This document shows positions 33,857 through 45,506 of a stretch of 64,000 bases of DNA, piece after piece; positions within the stretch are counted from its first letter, which is position 1, and the number at the start of each line of letters is the position of its first letter. The DNA lies in the NCBI RefSeq assembly GCF_000001735.4, contig NC_003074.8, positions 14,453,261 through 14,517,260 of the forward strand, given 5' to 3'. The notes under the pieces were generated by a model. It saw only the letters and a program-made list of their open reading frames with translations. It ran no database searches and had not been told where the DNA came from. Position numbers and translations under genes: made by a program. This DNA comes from Arabidopsis thaliana (taxonomy: Eukaryota > Streptophyta > Magnoliopsida > Brassicales > Brassicaceae).

Positions 33857-35647
33857 TAATGCAAATCTTCAATCAAGTGATGAGGAAAGACAAGCAAAAT
33901 TGTTTGCAAGAGATAGCCAGACTGGTTACCAAAAACAGACTTTCACTTTCAAAATTGAAATAGATGCCACAAATTTCAGATGAACACGTTGAAAAATGCA
34001 ACCATTTTATATTAGATGAAAGCAAGTACGACCGTGCATATTTGAAAGAGAAGCATGAAAAATGGTTGACTATGGTGACAACAGAGTAAAAGAAGATATA
34101 TGAAGAGATTATGGATGTTGTGTTATATGACAGAGGCGGAATGTTTTTTGTTTACAGTTTTGGAGGCACCGGAAAAAACTTTTCTATGGAAATTATTATC
34201 TGCTGCTATTAGATCAAAAGGAGACATATCATTAAACGTCGCATCTAGCGGTAGTCCTAATCTACTTTTGGTATTCCTTTAAACCCCAATGAATCCTCTA
34301 CATGTAACATTTCACGTGGTACAGATCTTGGTGAGTTGGTCAAAGAGGCAAAACTAATTATTTGGGATGAAGCTCCTATGATGAGTAAGCATTGTTTTGA
34401 GTCTTTGGATAGAACTTTGAGAGATTTTATGAATAATCTAGAGGACAAGCCTTTTGGTGGTAAGGTTATAGTTTTTGGAGGTGATTTCAGACAAGTGTTA
34501 CTTGTGATAAATGGTGCTGGTAGAGAAGAGATTGTTTTTGCTGCACTAAATTCTTCTTATATCTGGGAGCACTGCAAAGTTTTTGAGCTAACAAAGAAAA
34601 TGAAACTTCTTGCAAACATTAGTGAGCATGAAAAGCGGGATATCGAGGATTTCTCCAAGTGGATACTAGATGTTGGGGATGGGAAAATTTCACAGTGCAA
34701 TGAGGGAATTTCTTTGATTGATATCCGAGAAGAGTTTTTTATTAATGGGGATAATGATCCGGTTGAATCAATAATAGAGGCAGTTTATGGAAATACTTTT
34801 ATGGAGGAGAAAGACCGAAAGTTCTTTCAAGGAAGAGTGATTCTTTGTCCCACTAATGAGGATGTGAATTCCATAAACGAGCATATGATGAGTATGTTAG
34901 ATGGTAAGTTGAACTTTAACCAAACACTATTGTATTTTCGCTTAAATTATTTAATCTTAAATAGCGTTTTATTAAAATTGTGTTTTCATTATATTTGTAG
35001 GTGAAGAAAGAATCTACCTAAGTTCTAATAGTATAGACCCTGCTGACACAAGTTCTGCGAATAATGATGCTTATTCAGCTGATTTTTTTAAACAGTGTCA
35101 TAGTTTCTTGATTGTTGAACCATAGCTTGCGCTTGAAAGTTGGTTGTCGGGTCCGGTTGTTGAGAAACATGGATCCTCATCACACCCTCAGATACAAGGT
35201 TTATGCAATGGGACAAGATTACAGGTCACTCAAATGGCAGATAGTGTAATTCAAGCTAGATTTATTACATGTAATAAAGTTGGTAAGATTGTTCTGATTC
35301 CTAGGATGCTCATCACACCCTCCGATACAAGATTACCTTTCAAAATGAGGCGTAGGTAATTTCCTCTATCTATAGCTTTTGCCATGACCGTAAATAAGAG
35401 TCAAGGACAAACACTAGAGTCTGTTGGACATTATTTGCCTAGGCCTGTGTTTTCACATGGGCAACTATACGTGGCAATCTCTGGAGTGACGTCAAAAACT
35501 AGTATGAAGTTTTTTATAGCCACCATTTTAACTACTATAATATGTTTACGATTATTAATCTTCCACTTATATCAGCATTGATGATTCTTATAACAGAAAA
35601 AACAATGAATATTGTTTTTAAAGAAGTGTTTCAAAACCTACACTAAG
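33857..35647 (+). pseudogene. Helitron RepHel protein, PIF1-type helicase half
   Basis: Plus-strand frames give LQSSDEERQ, EIARLVTKNRLSLSKLK, SDEHVEKCNHFILDESKYDR and KKIYEEIMDVVLYDRGGMFF. The Walker A region follows as FGGTGKN (GGTGKT expected), then LLSAAIRSKGDISLNVASSG. The main frame (34336-35004) has the Walker B motif IIWDEAPM, VIVFGGDFRQVL and ILCPTNEDVNSIN. After a GT/AG intron at about 34902-35000 come [41 protein letters not shown] and a terminal MNIVFKEVFQNLH with stop at about 35647. This is the SF1 helicase half of a Helitron protein. Frameshifts near 33900, 34190 and 35500 and the Walker A change make it non-functional. Confidence 0.85.
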
Positions 35648-35697
35648 ACAGTCATGGAAACAAAGATATGTGATTCCTATTCAACCAGGTTAATAAG

Positions 35698-36925
35698 TGA
35701 TATGGTTCAATTTACCTAGAAATGCTCTCTCAAATAAGAGATCAATTGCAGTATTTAAGGATCGAATTCACGGAGTTCTTTTGTTTAAACAATGAGTTGA
35801 ATGTCGAGATTAAGCTAGCAGGTGATAATTGAAATAGTAAGAAAACAAAGTAAGAAAACAGCAGGATGATTGTGTTGTAAACGATTAAATAAAGAGTTAG
35901 GAACATGGTATTCTCAGGAAACTATTGATTAGTAGATCTAATGAATGCTAGGTTGTTATCGAGCCATTCTTAAACTCAAACTCTAATTATGGAATAACCG
36001 GTGGCGTTCCGTGAAACTCCCTATATCTATAGCTAAGAATAACCGGAGAAGCCGAGAAATTATCAACCTAAATATGCATTCTTAACGAGTTCGATTGTTC
36101 ACCTTAGTAGCTAGGCCGATTCTTATTACACACCTAAAACCAAGGCTCATCAAATAATAGATCCAACTACAGATACCTATAGCGGGCATATCTATTTCTT
36201 GATTCAAGATCTAGTTAATTACTCTAGATCTAGCATTAAGCATAATTAAAGATGAAGAATTCTACAGATAACCTAGCAAGGGGGCAATCTACTAAACCAT
36301 ATGATTCCCTAATGAGAAACCCTATTCCTGACAAGCAAATTACTCAGACATATTGAACGAAGCAAATAACATATTTGGGTATGAAAACATAAACACAACA
36401 AATAGATTAAGGGAAAGAATGGATCTCTTCACTATACTAAGATCTGAATCAATCTCTGAAAACTTTCGATGAATAGCTTATGTCTCTCAGTAACATGGTT
36501 TGCAAAAAGCTTGATAAGAACTTGATAGAAAACTTGACAATAAACTTCACAATATGAAGACTAGGTCTAAAAACAATATAAAGACCCTATAAAACATCCA
36601 AGGACTAATAATGCAAATAGGGAAGTCTTCTAGGGCAAATTTCCTCTTCTGTAAACTTGAAAGCGTCTAGGACTTTGCTGGGCCGAAACTGGTGTTGATC
36701 GACACCAAGAGTGTGTCGATCAACACTCCTCGCTGATTCCTGAATCCAAAATCGTCTTTAGCTTCCTTTCCTTTAGCTCTTGCTCCAAAATGTCTCCTTA
36801 TATCCATTGTTGTCTCATTGCATAGTATACTTGGAAAGACACTAAAAAGACTCGAGAAATAACATAAAGGCTCAAAATCCTATACCTAAAACATAGATAA
36901 AATCAATGAAAATAGGGTTATATCA
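35698..36925 (-). mobile_element. Solo Athila-type LTR with target-site duplication
   Basis: TGATATGG...TATATCA, 1228 bp, flanked by ATAAG at 35693-35697 and ATAAG at 36926-36930. It has the same interior lines as the other Athila-type LTRs, including the U3 words GGTGTTGATCGACACC and TGTGTCGATCAACACT at 36692-36729. An exact 5 bp duplication around a single LTR means insertion followed by LTR-LTR recombination. It lies just after the Helitron helicase stop. Confidence 0.9.
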
Positions 36926-36930
36926 ATAAG

Positions 36931-37750
36931 TTAAGAAATCACAAACGTTTTCAATTTTTTATAGGATTATATTCAAAGTAATATTTGGCACTAATGAAGT
37001 TGTTTTACAAATTTCATGCTCACAGGTTTAGTTGCATCAAATCAAGGAATAAAGATGCTCAAGCATTGTCAGGACGTGTTCAATGGAATAAGAGTTGGTA
37101 AAAAAACTCAACTGGATTTTGTTTACTATGTTATAGTTCGAATAAAAACTATGGTTTTTTCATTTCTTTATTACTCTGATTATGTCTAATACTCGAATAT
37201 GAGATTGAATATTTCTTTTCTAAATAAAGACAAGATGCAGTCAACATCATCCATTCGAAATAAGATTTTAGGAATCAGGTGCTAACCTTTATACACATAT
37301 TAGGATCTGAAATTGATGTCGCCTGCTACTTCATGTTTAGCTTGTCCTTCTTATATACATTTACACTAATTCAAAAGCTACAGCTGGTGTAAACCTGAAT
37401 TTCGATTTGTAATCAGATTAGAGTTTTTCTTAAGAGAACTTACTAGATAATATAACAAGTTAAACCTTAAGCTGTCTTCAACATATAAGTAGCTTTTTCA
37501 ATCTTTAAATAGAGCAAATGGATTCTCGAACTGCAAAATATAATATACTACTTAGCTTTCATGTATAAGGACGACCAAATTCATATGTTTTTTTCATTGT
37601 GGCAACAATCAGCTATTGGATTTACATATTCCTTTTGGCTCCATATCTCATTAAGCTCGCCTTCCTTTCCAATGTTATATTAAAAACTAAATCAGACAAT
37701 ATAGGAAGCAAATCAAAACTTGAGTCAAGATTCAGGATTCTAGGAAAGAA
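36931..37750. other. Helitron 3' flank or captured non-coding DNA
   Basis: No gene recognised. A short plus-strand piece after a TGCTCACAG acceptor-like site at 37017 could be exon-like but gives no known product. The right end (37640-37750) is probably intron of the MIRO fragment, because a minus-strand splice donor GTATGTT sits at 37757-37751. Confidence 0.4.
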
Positions 37751-37757
37751 AACATAC

Positions 37758-38213
37758 TTGAAACACGCATAGAGGGGTTGATTAGCGTGTTGTAATGTTT
37801 GCGGCTTTTGCCTGCTTCGGTCTCTGGGATTCTTAAATGAAGGTGTTGTGCTGTAGTTAAAATTTTGCGGAATAAATTGTTAAAATCCCCCAATTTGGAG
37901 ATGATTGATATCTGAGGCTCTATTCCCATATTATGTTTCATCTGCAAAAACAATCCATGTTAATAAATATATGTGTATGTAGTATTCTATTGATTTTCAT
38001 TGACTCGGATTTCAGTAAGAACCCTACACTGGTGGATTCTTGTATGGAAATAGGAGACGTATCAAGATCGTCTTTGACTGAAACCATGAGGCAAGGGACC
38101 TCATACCCAGTTGCCTCACCATAATTTGCAACTTCTACAAGCATCTGAGTCGCTTTCTTCCATGAGAACTCATCATAACTAGAGAAAACAATGAACTCAA
38201 TTGTATGCACTAA
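37758..38213 (-). pseudogene. MIRO-type mitochondrial Rho GTPase fragment (two exons)
   Basis: Two adjacent minus-strand exons match the C-terminal GTPase domain of plant MIRO proteins. Exon a (38213 to about 38026) reads EFSWKKATQMLVEVANYG, then EATGYEVPCLMVSVKDDLD and SPISIQEST. Exon b (37941-37758) reads MGIEPQISIISKLGDFNNLF, RKILTTAQH and IPETEAGKSRKHYNTLINPS. Acceptors TTTGCAG precede both exons and GTATGTT follows exon b. The donor of exon a looks damaged (AGTGTAGG). The N-terminal GTPase, EF hands and C-terminal membrane anchor are absent. MIRO proteins act on the outer mitochondrial membrane. The kept introns mean genomic DNA was copied, not mRNA. It lies in transposon DNA after a Helitron, between two Athila-type LTRs. 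Confidence 0.85.
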
Positions 38214-38254
38214 CTGCAAACAGAGAATAAAAAGGCGTCTACTTGAGCATATAT

Positions 38255-39445
38255 TGATACGGTTCAAATTGCCTTAAACCTACTCTCTTAAATAAGAGAT
38301 CGGTTGCAGTATTTAAGGGTCGAAATTCCTCAAAGTTCTTTTGTTCACACAAAGAATTAGGTGTCAAGATTAAGCTAGCAGAGAATAAGTGAAGTAAAAA
38401 GTAAACAAAATAAAACGACAGCAGATTGATTGGTTGTAAAACGATTAAATAAAGAGTTAGGAGTAGGGTATTCTCTGGAAACTATTGGTTAGTAGATCTA
38501 ATGATAGCTAGGTTCTTATCGAACCATTCTTAAACTCAAACTCTAATTATGGAATAACCGGTGGCGTTCCGCGAAACTCCCTATGCCTATAGCTAAGAAT
38601 AACCGGAGAAGACGAGAGATCTTATACCTAGACATGCATTCTAAACGAGTTCAATTGTTCACCTTAGTAGAAAAGCCGATTCTTATTACACAGCTATAAA
38701 CCAGGCTCATCAAATAATAGATCCAACTACATATATCTATGGTGGGTATATCGATTATCTGGATTCAAGTTCTAGTTAATTACTCTAGATCTAGCATTAA
38801 GAACAATTAAAGATGAAGAATTCTATAGATAACCTACCAGGGGGCGATCTACTAAACCATTTGAATCCCTAATGAAAAACCCTATTCCTAACTAGCAAAC
38901 TACTCAGACATATTGATTAAAACAAGCAACATAATTGATATAGAAAGCATAAACACAACAAATAAGAATAGAATATGAAAGGATCTTTTCACTGTATTGA
39001 AAACGAAATGAATCTCTTAAAAACAAGGGATGAATAGCTTATGTCTCTCTGAAACTCGATGAAAAGCTTGATAAAAACTTGATAGAAAAGAACTAAGGTC
39101 TAAACAATGACCTCTAAAACTATATAAATGCCCTATAAAACGTTCAAGGACTAATAATGTAAATAGGGAAGTCTTCTGTGCAAATTTCCACTTCTGTAAA
39201 CTTGAAAGCGTCATGGACTTTACTGGCCCGATACCGGTGTCGATTCACTCTCACTGAATCTGGAACCGAAATCGTCCTTAACTTTCTTCTCCTTAGCTTT
39301 TGCTCCAAAATGTCTCCTCATCTCCATTGTAGTCCTTCCTCATATAATAACTGAAAAGACTCTAAAAAGACTCGAGAAATAACAAAAAGACTCAAAATCC
39401 TATACCTAAAACATAGATAAAATCAATAAAAATAGGGTTATATCA
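38255..39445 (-). mobile_element. Athila-type LTR, no internal region
   Basis: TGATACGG...TATATCA, 1191 bp, collinear with the LTR at 35698-36925 (CTAGATCTAGCATTAAG, GATAACCTA-CA-GGGG, CTCGAGAAATAACA lines). Flanks TATAT and AACAA do not match, so either the duplication has decayed or recombination between different copies removed flanking DNA. It abuts the MIRO fragment. Confidence 0.8.
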
Positions 39446-39997
39446 AACAATCAAATAGAAAGAAATATACATGTCATACATGAAGATAGCAATGTCACAT
39501 GCAACCAAGGATTATTTGGATGAAAATATCCCTTGAACTCCATCTTTTGTAATTTCCCTCATGATAAGAGTTTTCTTTGCACCCTACACTCAAGATTTCC
39601 AACCATCAAATTAATAACCAATTACCTACAGAAACTTAGAGAAAGCAGCCTTGAAGCATGCCACAAATGTACAACCAAATAACATCATCAATCTTTTGAC
39701 AAGTAAGAAATCACCAAAGATATCTAACTAGCTCTCATCTCAGTCCCCAAAATAGCACTCAAGTTTTACAAAACAGGAGATTGCAAAGCAAAATGCTTAT
39801 ACCTTTGTTCTCTTGCCAAAATTCAGACATAACATTAGATCAATAGGATAATTGTTTAGTTTAGTGCTTCTTGTGCGCCGAGACATACACCTCAAACATA
39901 GAAATGAAGAAAAACAAGAAACGCGTGAGAATCAAAATAAAATAACAAATCTAGACAAAATCTCTAAACTAAGCCTAATGGTGATTCCCAAGAATTT
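39446..39997. other. Unassigned, right part is Athila leader
   Basis: 39850-39997 is the leader of the minus-strand element whose LTR starts at 40016. 39446-39850 is non-coding and moderately AT-rich, with no recognisable product in any frame; it could be further captured intron DNA. Confidence 0.35.
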
Positions 39998-40015
39998 GGG
40001 CAACGACGCTAAATT

Positions 40016-41172
40016 TGATATTGTTCAAATTTCCTTAAGACCACTCTCTCAAATAAGAGATCGTCGATAGTACTTAAGGATTGAATTCCACAAAGTTCTT
40101 TTGTTCACACAATAAGCTAAAGTATCAAGATTAAGCTAGATGAGTATGAGAAAAAAAAAAGTAAAGCAAATAGCAGGTTGGTTGGTTGTAAAACAAGATA
40201 ATAAAACATCAGGCATAAGGTATTTTGATGATTAGTAGATCAAGAAATAGTTAGGTTGTTATCGAACCGTTCTTGAACTAAAACCCTAATTACTGAATAA
40301 CCGGTGATGTGTCGTGCTACTCACTATGTCTAGAGTTAAAGATTCCTATTGATGTGCTGTGAAATCTTATACTTAAACATGCATTCTAAACGAATTTGAT
40401 AAGTTCACCTAAGTTGATAAACCGATATTATTCGGGACGCCTATAAACGTTGGCTCATCAAATAGTAGTTCCGGTACCAGGTACTTATGGTAGGTATACC
40501 TATTATCTAAGATCCACTTCTAGAGTAATTAACTAGAACTAGCATTAAGAACAACCAAAGATGAAGAATCCTAGAATAACTTAGCAAGGAGGCAATCTAC
40601 TAAATCATATGAATCCCTAATGAGAAACCCTTAACCTAACAAGCTGACTACTCAGACATGATGGCTGAAACAAACAACATGTATGAATAAGAAAGCATAG
40701 ATGAGATCAATAAAGAGAGAGTTATAAAAGATCTCTTCACTGTTATTGAAATCTCTGGTGAAACTCTGAAAACAGGGGATTTGGAACTTCTTAGAAAAAG
40801 ACTTGGTAAAAAGCTTAGGTCTAAACAATGACCTTTAAAACTATATAATGACCTAAAATGTGCATGGACTAATAATGAAAATAGAAAAGTCTTCTGGCCA
40901 AATTTACATATCTTCAAACTCTAAACCGTCATGGACTTTTCTGGGTCGCAACTGGTGTCGATCGACATTCTCGACTTGATATGAAAGCGAATTTGTCATT
41001 TGGCTTATTTTCTTCAGCTTTTGCTCCAAAATGTCTCCTTATCTCCATTCTTGTCCCAATCCTTAGAATACCTGAAAAAACTCTAAAAAGACTATAGAAA
41101 TAACAAAAAAACTCAAAAACCTATATCTAAAACATAGCTAAAAACAGTAAAAACTAAAAAAGGGTAATATCA
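40016..41172 (-). mobile_element. 5' LTR of a minus-strand Athila-type element
   Basis: TGATATTG...AATATCA, 1157 bp, collinear with the LTRs at 35698 and 38255. It differs in keeping a primer site on its internal side: on the minus strand TTTAGCGTCGTTGCCC (about 40013-39998) follows the LTR end. It is therefore a 5' LTR whose internal region was lost to the left. Confidence 0.8.
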
Positions 41173-42169
41173 CAAGTGTCAAGTGAAGCCGGAGAATTTG
41201 AAGTGATGGTCAAGATGGAATCGTGTAGAATTTATAAGTGATAGCAGGATATTTAAAGTTCTTGTAATATTAAAACAAAAAATTTTCCTTCTATATTATG
41301 ATTATTATTGATTTTCTTCTCTGTAGATTTAAACTGGATTTTTTAAATAAAAGAATTCAAAATTCACTTAAAATTTTAAAATTCAATCCAAATTTTAAAA
41401 TCAGATAGTTAATAAGAACATCAATAACAAAATATACTCGCTATTAAACAATATTACATTGCATAAGACAACACGCTATAATATATAAATAAAATATTGC
41501 ACCACAAAAAACCGATATCAGAATTCGTTGACCTATTATCATGGGCGCATATATAGCGCTTTCTACTCCACTATTGTCTCGTTAGATAGCGTTATTTAGC
41601 CGCTAACAATACTTAATTTTCCTCTAATGCATCGAATGTTTGGCGCTTGGTAAGTCATTTGATGGCTTGTGTGATAAGAACATGCAGTCCCTACTGTGGA
41701 GATGTTTGATGAATTAAGCGAGTTTGTTGTAACCCTACACTCTAAAGTTTGTCGTAAGGCCTTCAAATTCCCTAGCTTTATGGATGAGTAGAAGCTTTGT
41801 TTGTGTTGTTTTCTTTTGGTTGTTATGTTTCAATCTTTGAAGAACCATGTTTTGTCTTCGACTTTTTATTTTGGTATGTCTCACACTTTTAAGAACATGT
41901 TATGGCTTTTGGTTACAATCAACAAGATCTAACTTCCGATTCATTTTTTATTTTGTACAGAGGAAGTGTTAGTAACATGTTGGTTTGTCAACCTAGAATC
42001 ATAAAAACTTAGTACAAAGAAGTCAATAGACAAAAAATACTTTCGTTCTTTAACCACTGATGTTTTAGAACAAAATCATAGAAATGAAAAACCAATGTTG
42101 AGATTCAAATAGTAAAGACCTACAGAAAAGAAAAAATAATCATAAAGGACTTTAAGCCTTGGATGTCTT
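41173..42169. other. AT-rich DNA, no gene recognised
   Basis: 41180-41260 on the plus strand reads EAGEFEVMVKMESCRIY, a stop, then DSRIFKVL, which I do not recognise. 41340-41480 has runs of AAAATTTTAAAATTCA-type sequence similar to the ends of small hAT-like MITEs, but no terminal inverted repeats were confirmed. 41700-42160 shows nothing. Confidence 0.35.
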
Positions 42170-44275
42170 ACGATTGTGTCCAATTTGCAATTATCACAAG
42201 TGTGTTGTTTTCTAGGCTTTTTCTTCTCCATAGCAATCTCCAATTGATGCGTGCTTTATTTTGCCTCAGGCTTTTACCTGAAACACCACATGATTACTGC
42301 AAGTGCACAGTATATCGGAGTAGTATTTGAGGATCAAATCCACAGGGAGTGCATCTACAAGGAAGAATTAAAGTTAGGTAACATGGATCAAGACAAAAGA
42401 AAGAGTGGGGTTTTGTGAATGCAATGAAAATAAGTAAAGAGTGCAATAAAAATAAGAAAGCAATAAAAGGAAACTGTAAAAGGCAATGAAAGTAAATTTC
42501 AATAAGAAGAGCGGTGTAAAACAAGTAAAAACAAAACGCTAGGTCTTCGGAGTTTTCTTCGGGCATCATGGTTCAACAAAAAGGTATAGATCCCAATCTA
42601 GGTGATAACATGCTTAGGTTTGTTTACTTCCAAATTCTCGGACATACAAAACTCATTCAAGACCAGCTAGCCCCAACGGCTAGTAGGTGAAAGCCAGCTA
42701 TTCTCACTAATACCTCGCGTACTCAGTTGCCCTAACGGTTAGTAGGTGCTAACATGGTTTGAGATACAGATCAAAGCATTAAGTTCAAGTTCGCTTCTAG
42801 TCCATAAGTCCCTATCACTCTGCGGGCGTGCAACGGTTATAGTTCTTTATTCAGTTGAGTTAGTGCAAGCAATTATACAAGATTCTGCCAAGTATAAAAT
42901 ACCTAAGATCATGTACTAGGTGGCGTTCCGGACATACATGCATTAAGATTAAACTCAACTAGAAAGAATAGTGTAAACGATCAAACAAAGCCATAGAAAC
43001 CACCAGCCTAAACTTGATCTAAAGTCCCCATGAATGCCCTTCGAAACCCCCTAAAACGTAACTAGAGATCTACTCACACATACTCAAAAAACGCAACATC
43101 ATATGAATAAAAAATGCATAAAAAGAATATGGGTATGAAAAGGGTTTAAGGATCTTCTCTGGAAATCCAAAGCTTGATAAATCTTCTTCCTTTTACAAGT
43201 AGAGAATAGAGAATAGAAGAGAAAAGAGAAAAACAATGAAGAACTAGAAGAGGACGACTTTGAGGCGGTGAGAGGCGCAAGGGGCAGCCTAATTTTGTGG
43301 GGTGGTGATTAGGGTTTCCCCTAATCTTAGTATTTATAGGGCTTCATTAGGTTAAAGGGTAGAAACGTCCTTCCATTGATTAGTAAGTGATGGGCCAAGT
43401 TCCTGGGCTTCTTAGGGAGGCTTGAAGTCGGCGGCAAGAGGAAAGGAAGGAGTGGTTGTGCACCCTAGTGGTCAGTGGAAGACTTGAGGGGACGCCCGTG
43501 TTCAAGTCTCTTCGGCCGGCGGTTTTAAATTGATCATTTCCAAAACCGCGATTCTAGAACAATTCTTCACTCTTCGGGCCATAACTATTGAACGGCGTCA
43601 TGGATTGCTTCGATTTGACTTCGACGTTAATCTTGACTCTTCTGGCTTTCCAATGACACCTAGATACCTCCAGGACGAGATCGGGAAGACCTTGGCCGGA
43701 TGCCAAACATCTGAGGCACATAAACTGTTTCTAAAACAGAATTTGGTCGACTTCTACTTCTTTTTGCATGAAAACTCATAATTCTTCCTTGAAGGTCAAA
43801 TACTCGAAATATTCCTTGAAGTGTCCTTTAATTCTTGATTTTTCCATGGAAAACCTAATAAAAACATAGCGAAAGTGGGCGAAAATACAATGTTATCATC
43901 AATGCAGATTTAATTCTCGATTTTTTGGTCTTCTTGGTTGTTGACGAGCTTCTGGTGGTAAACATATCTTCGTCACGACATTTTGGGAACATGTATTCCA
44001 AAAACCCTGGGCATGATGTCATTAACATATGAATTGCATAATAATTATTTTGAAAGTAAGGATGACACAATGGTATATGAGAAACGTTTCATTTTTCTCC
44101 CGCTGCAATCGCGTAGGCACATGGGATATTCTCTAGATCAAACCTGCGACACAAACATTTCTTGCCTTTCAAATTAACAACGTGCAGAGATGCTCCAAAT
44201 GTAACTTGTACTTGATGTGCATCTTTGTCTTGCACAATTAGCAATTTGGCGTACTCTACACGACTCTACAAAAAA
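42170..44275 (-). pseudogene. MULE (Mutator-like) transposase, 3' end, split by an LTR
   Basis: On the minus strand from 44275: VEYAKLLIVQDKDAHQVQVT, LHVVNLKGKKCLCRRFDLEN and IPCAYAI form a SWIM zinc finger (C-x-C...C-x-H), with the final His replaced by Tyr. Then, after a frameshift, come CHPYFQNNYYAIHMLM, YMFPKCRDEDM and a Lys/Thr-rich tail to about 43905. Across the LTR at 42291-43898, 42240-42180 encodes KKKPRKQHTCDNC and, in a shifted frame, GHNRKTS, which matches a zinc knuckle at the end of plant MULE transposases. The catalytic core is not present to the right of 44275, where Athila DNA begins. Confidence 0.75.
42291..43898 (-). mobile_element. Gypsy-type LTR of 1.6 kb, no internal region
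   Basis: On the minus strand it starts TGATAACATTGTATTTTCGC and ends CTTGCAGTAATCA. A TATAAATA box lies at 43338-43331. The 3' part has TCAAATCCACAGGGAGTGC (plus), a line seen in long-LTR gypsy elements of the Tat type. Flanks CCACA and TCAAT do not match. The surrounding DNA is MULE transposase on both sides. Confidence 0.7.
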
Positions 44276-44334
44276 ATACATTGTCATTAGTTAGCTATAT
44301 TTATATACATTAATGTATAAATTGTAATTGTATT

Positions 44335-45503
44335 TGATATACCTCTATTTTTACTGCTTTTAGCTATGATTTAGGGATAGGTCTAGAGTCTTTTGTTATT
44401 TCTAGATTCTTTTCTAGTCCTTTTCAGGTTTTTACACATTTGGGATGCATTTAGACATAATGGAGCATCCTAATGAAAAACAGAGAACGTATACCGCGAT
44501 GAAATCCAGAGACCAAAAATCACGTAGGTGTCGATCGATACAACCTCTGGTGTCGAGCGACACCAATATCTGATGGCAATTCAATTTCGCGTTTCATTGA
44601 AGTTATGAAGATTTGCAGATTCAGCCCTGAACTTTCCCTTATTTTTAAAGAAAACCCATCACGTTTTAGAAACTTATATATATAGTTTTAAGGTCATTGT
44701 TTAGACCTAAGGTTTTGGGAGGCTATTCTATTTTTCTCTTCTAATCTTGGGTGTAAAATCCTGTGGAGACTCCCTTAAGAGAAGATCCTTCTAAACTCTT
44801 TTCTCTTGTTATATTCATTATTGATTTCTTATTCAAACATGTTTTGTTCTTCTATGATCATGTCTGAGTAATCCACTTGTTAGGGTTAGGGTTTCTCATT
44901 AGGGTTATAGATGATTTAGTAGATCGCCACCTGTTAGGATATCTGTAAGATTCTTCATCTTTGGTTATTCTGAATGCTAGTTCTAAAGTAGATAACTAGA
45001 ACTTGATATTAAATAATAGGTATGCCCAAAAAGGTATCTTTTACTAGAACTACTATTTGATGAGCCATGTTTATAGATGTGCAATAAGAATCAGCTTATC
45101 TAACTCGTTTAGCATGCATGTCTTAATATAGGGATTTGTCAAGCCAACGCTTGGAATATTTAGCCTTAGGCATAGTGAGTAACAAGGCAAACCACCGTTA
45201 TTCTGTTAATAGGGTTTGAGTTTAAGAACAGTTCGATAACATGCTAACTATTACTAGATCTACTAATCATTTGTTTCCTGAGAATACCCTAAGCCTGACG
45301 TTTGTATTATCTTATTTTACTTCCATCCAATTTGCCATTGCTTGCTTTTGTTTCTTTTTATATTCTTTACCTATTTTACTTAACTTAATTCGATAGCCAT
45401 TAGTCTATTGCGTGATCCGAGAACTTTTTGAATTCGATCCCTACGTGCTGCAACTGACCTCTTATTTGAGAGAGTGGTCTTAGGATTAATTTAACTTATA
45501 TCA
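44335..45503 (+). mobile_element. 5' LTR of an Athila element (outer member of the nest)
   Basis: TGATATACCTCTATTTTTAC to TTATATCA, 1169 bp, followed by a primer site and gag. Contains GTGTCGATCGATACAAC and GGTGTCGAGCGACACC at 44528-44566 and ATATATATAG at about 44677 as a possible TATA element. Collinear with 1-918 and with the minus-strand LTRs. It begins right after the MULE fragment. Confidence 0.88.
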
Positions 45504-45506
45504 AAT

